The notes under the pieces are model-generated. The model saw only the letters and a list, made by a program, of their open reading frames with translations. It did no database searches and had not been told where the DNA came from. Shown piece after piece: positions 13,125-13,144 of a stretch of DNA of 13,144 nt (its first letter is position 1; each line of letters starts with the position of its first letter). This stretch comes from Clostridia bacterium (lineage in GTDB: Bacteria; Bacillota; Clostridia; Oscillospirales; Oscillospiraceae). The stretch is from positions 1 through 13,144 of the forward strand of contig JAGKTU010000061.1 of the NCBI GenBank assembly GCA_021153265.1, written 5' to 3'. Position numbers and translations under genes: made by a program.

Positions 13125-13144
13125 GTAAAGTTTCATTAAGTCTG

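Overview
The window looks like the oriC-proximal 'replication initiation' region of a moderately GC-rich (roughly 55-60 percent by eye) Gram-positive anaerobe of the class Clostridia, most plausibly an Oscillospiraceae/Ruminococcaceae-type gut bacterium. The basis is the Firmicutes gene order dnaN-yaaA-recF-gyrB-gyrA, strong AAGGAGG ribosome binding sites, a RemB (DUF370) protein, an S15-PNPase pair, and a cell-wall-anchored thioester adhesin. The genus cannot be fixed from sequence alone.

Left part (1-7502, + strand). This is a tight run of core genes: dnaN (5' end cut off by the window), yaaA, recF, gyrB, gyrA, rnhA and remB, closed by an intrinsic terminator at 7467-7498. They supply the sliding clamp, an S4-type RNA-binding protein, a gap-repair loader, both gyrase subunits, RNase HI and a small DNA-binding regulator. 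recF overlaps yaaA by 14 bp and rnhA overlaps gyrA by 4 bp. gyrA starts at a TTG. The only two real gaps in this run, recF-gyrB and rnhA-remB, are each filled by a copy of an unusual palindromic repeat.

Middle part (7503-10121). A small XRE-type regulator (+) with its own consensus promoter and operator-like palindromes converges on a large secreted surface protein (-). The surface protein has a signal peptide, an N-terminal thioester (TQXA-type) domain, a Cna-B-like isopeptide domain and an NPGTG sorting signal. One strong bidirectional terminator separates the two genes. This is the accessory-looking section.

Right part (10200-13144, - strand). rpsO and pnp are each followed by an intrinsic terminator. 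Between them lie a 67-base long hairpin and a third, hairpin-only copy of the repeat. rpsO has a consensus extended -10 promoter and a structured leader of about 100 nt, a candidate for S15 autoregulation. At the right edge is part or all of a second, unrelated palindromic repeat.

Most noteworthy is the repeat family: three copies at 2096-2207, 7104-7202 and 12398-12467. Their arms are tandem heptamers of the form (A/G)TTGACA facing each other. Two copies carry a pair of small hairpins between the arms whose stem sequences differ but compensate. The recF and rnhA stop codons fall inside the repeats.
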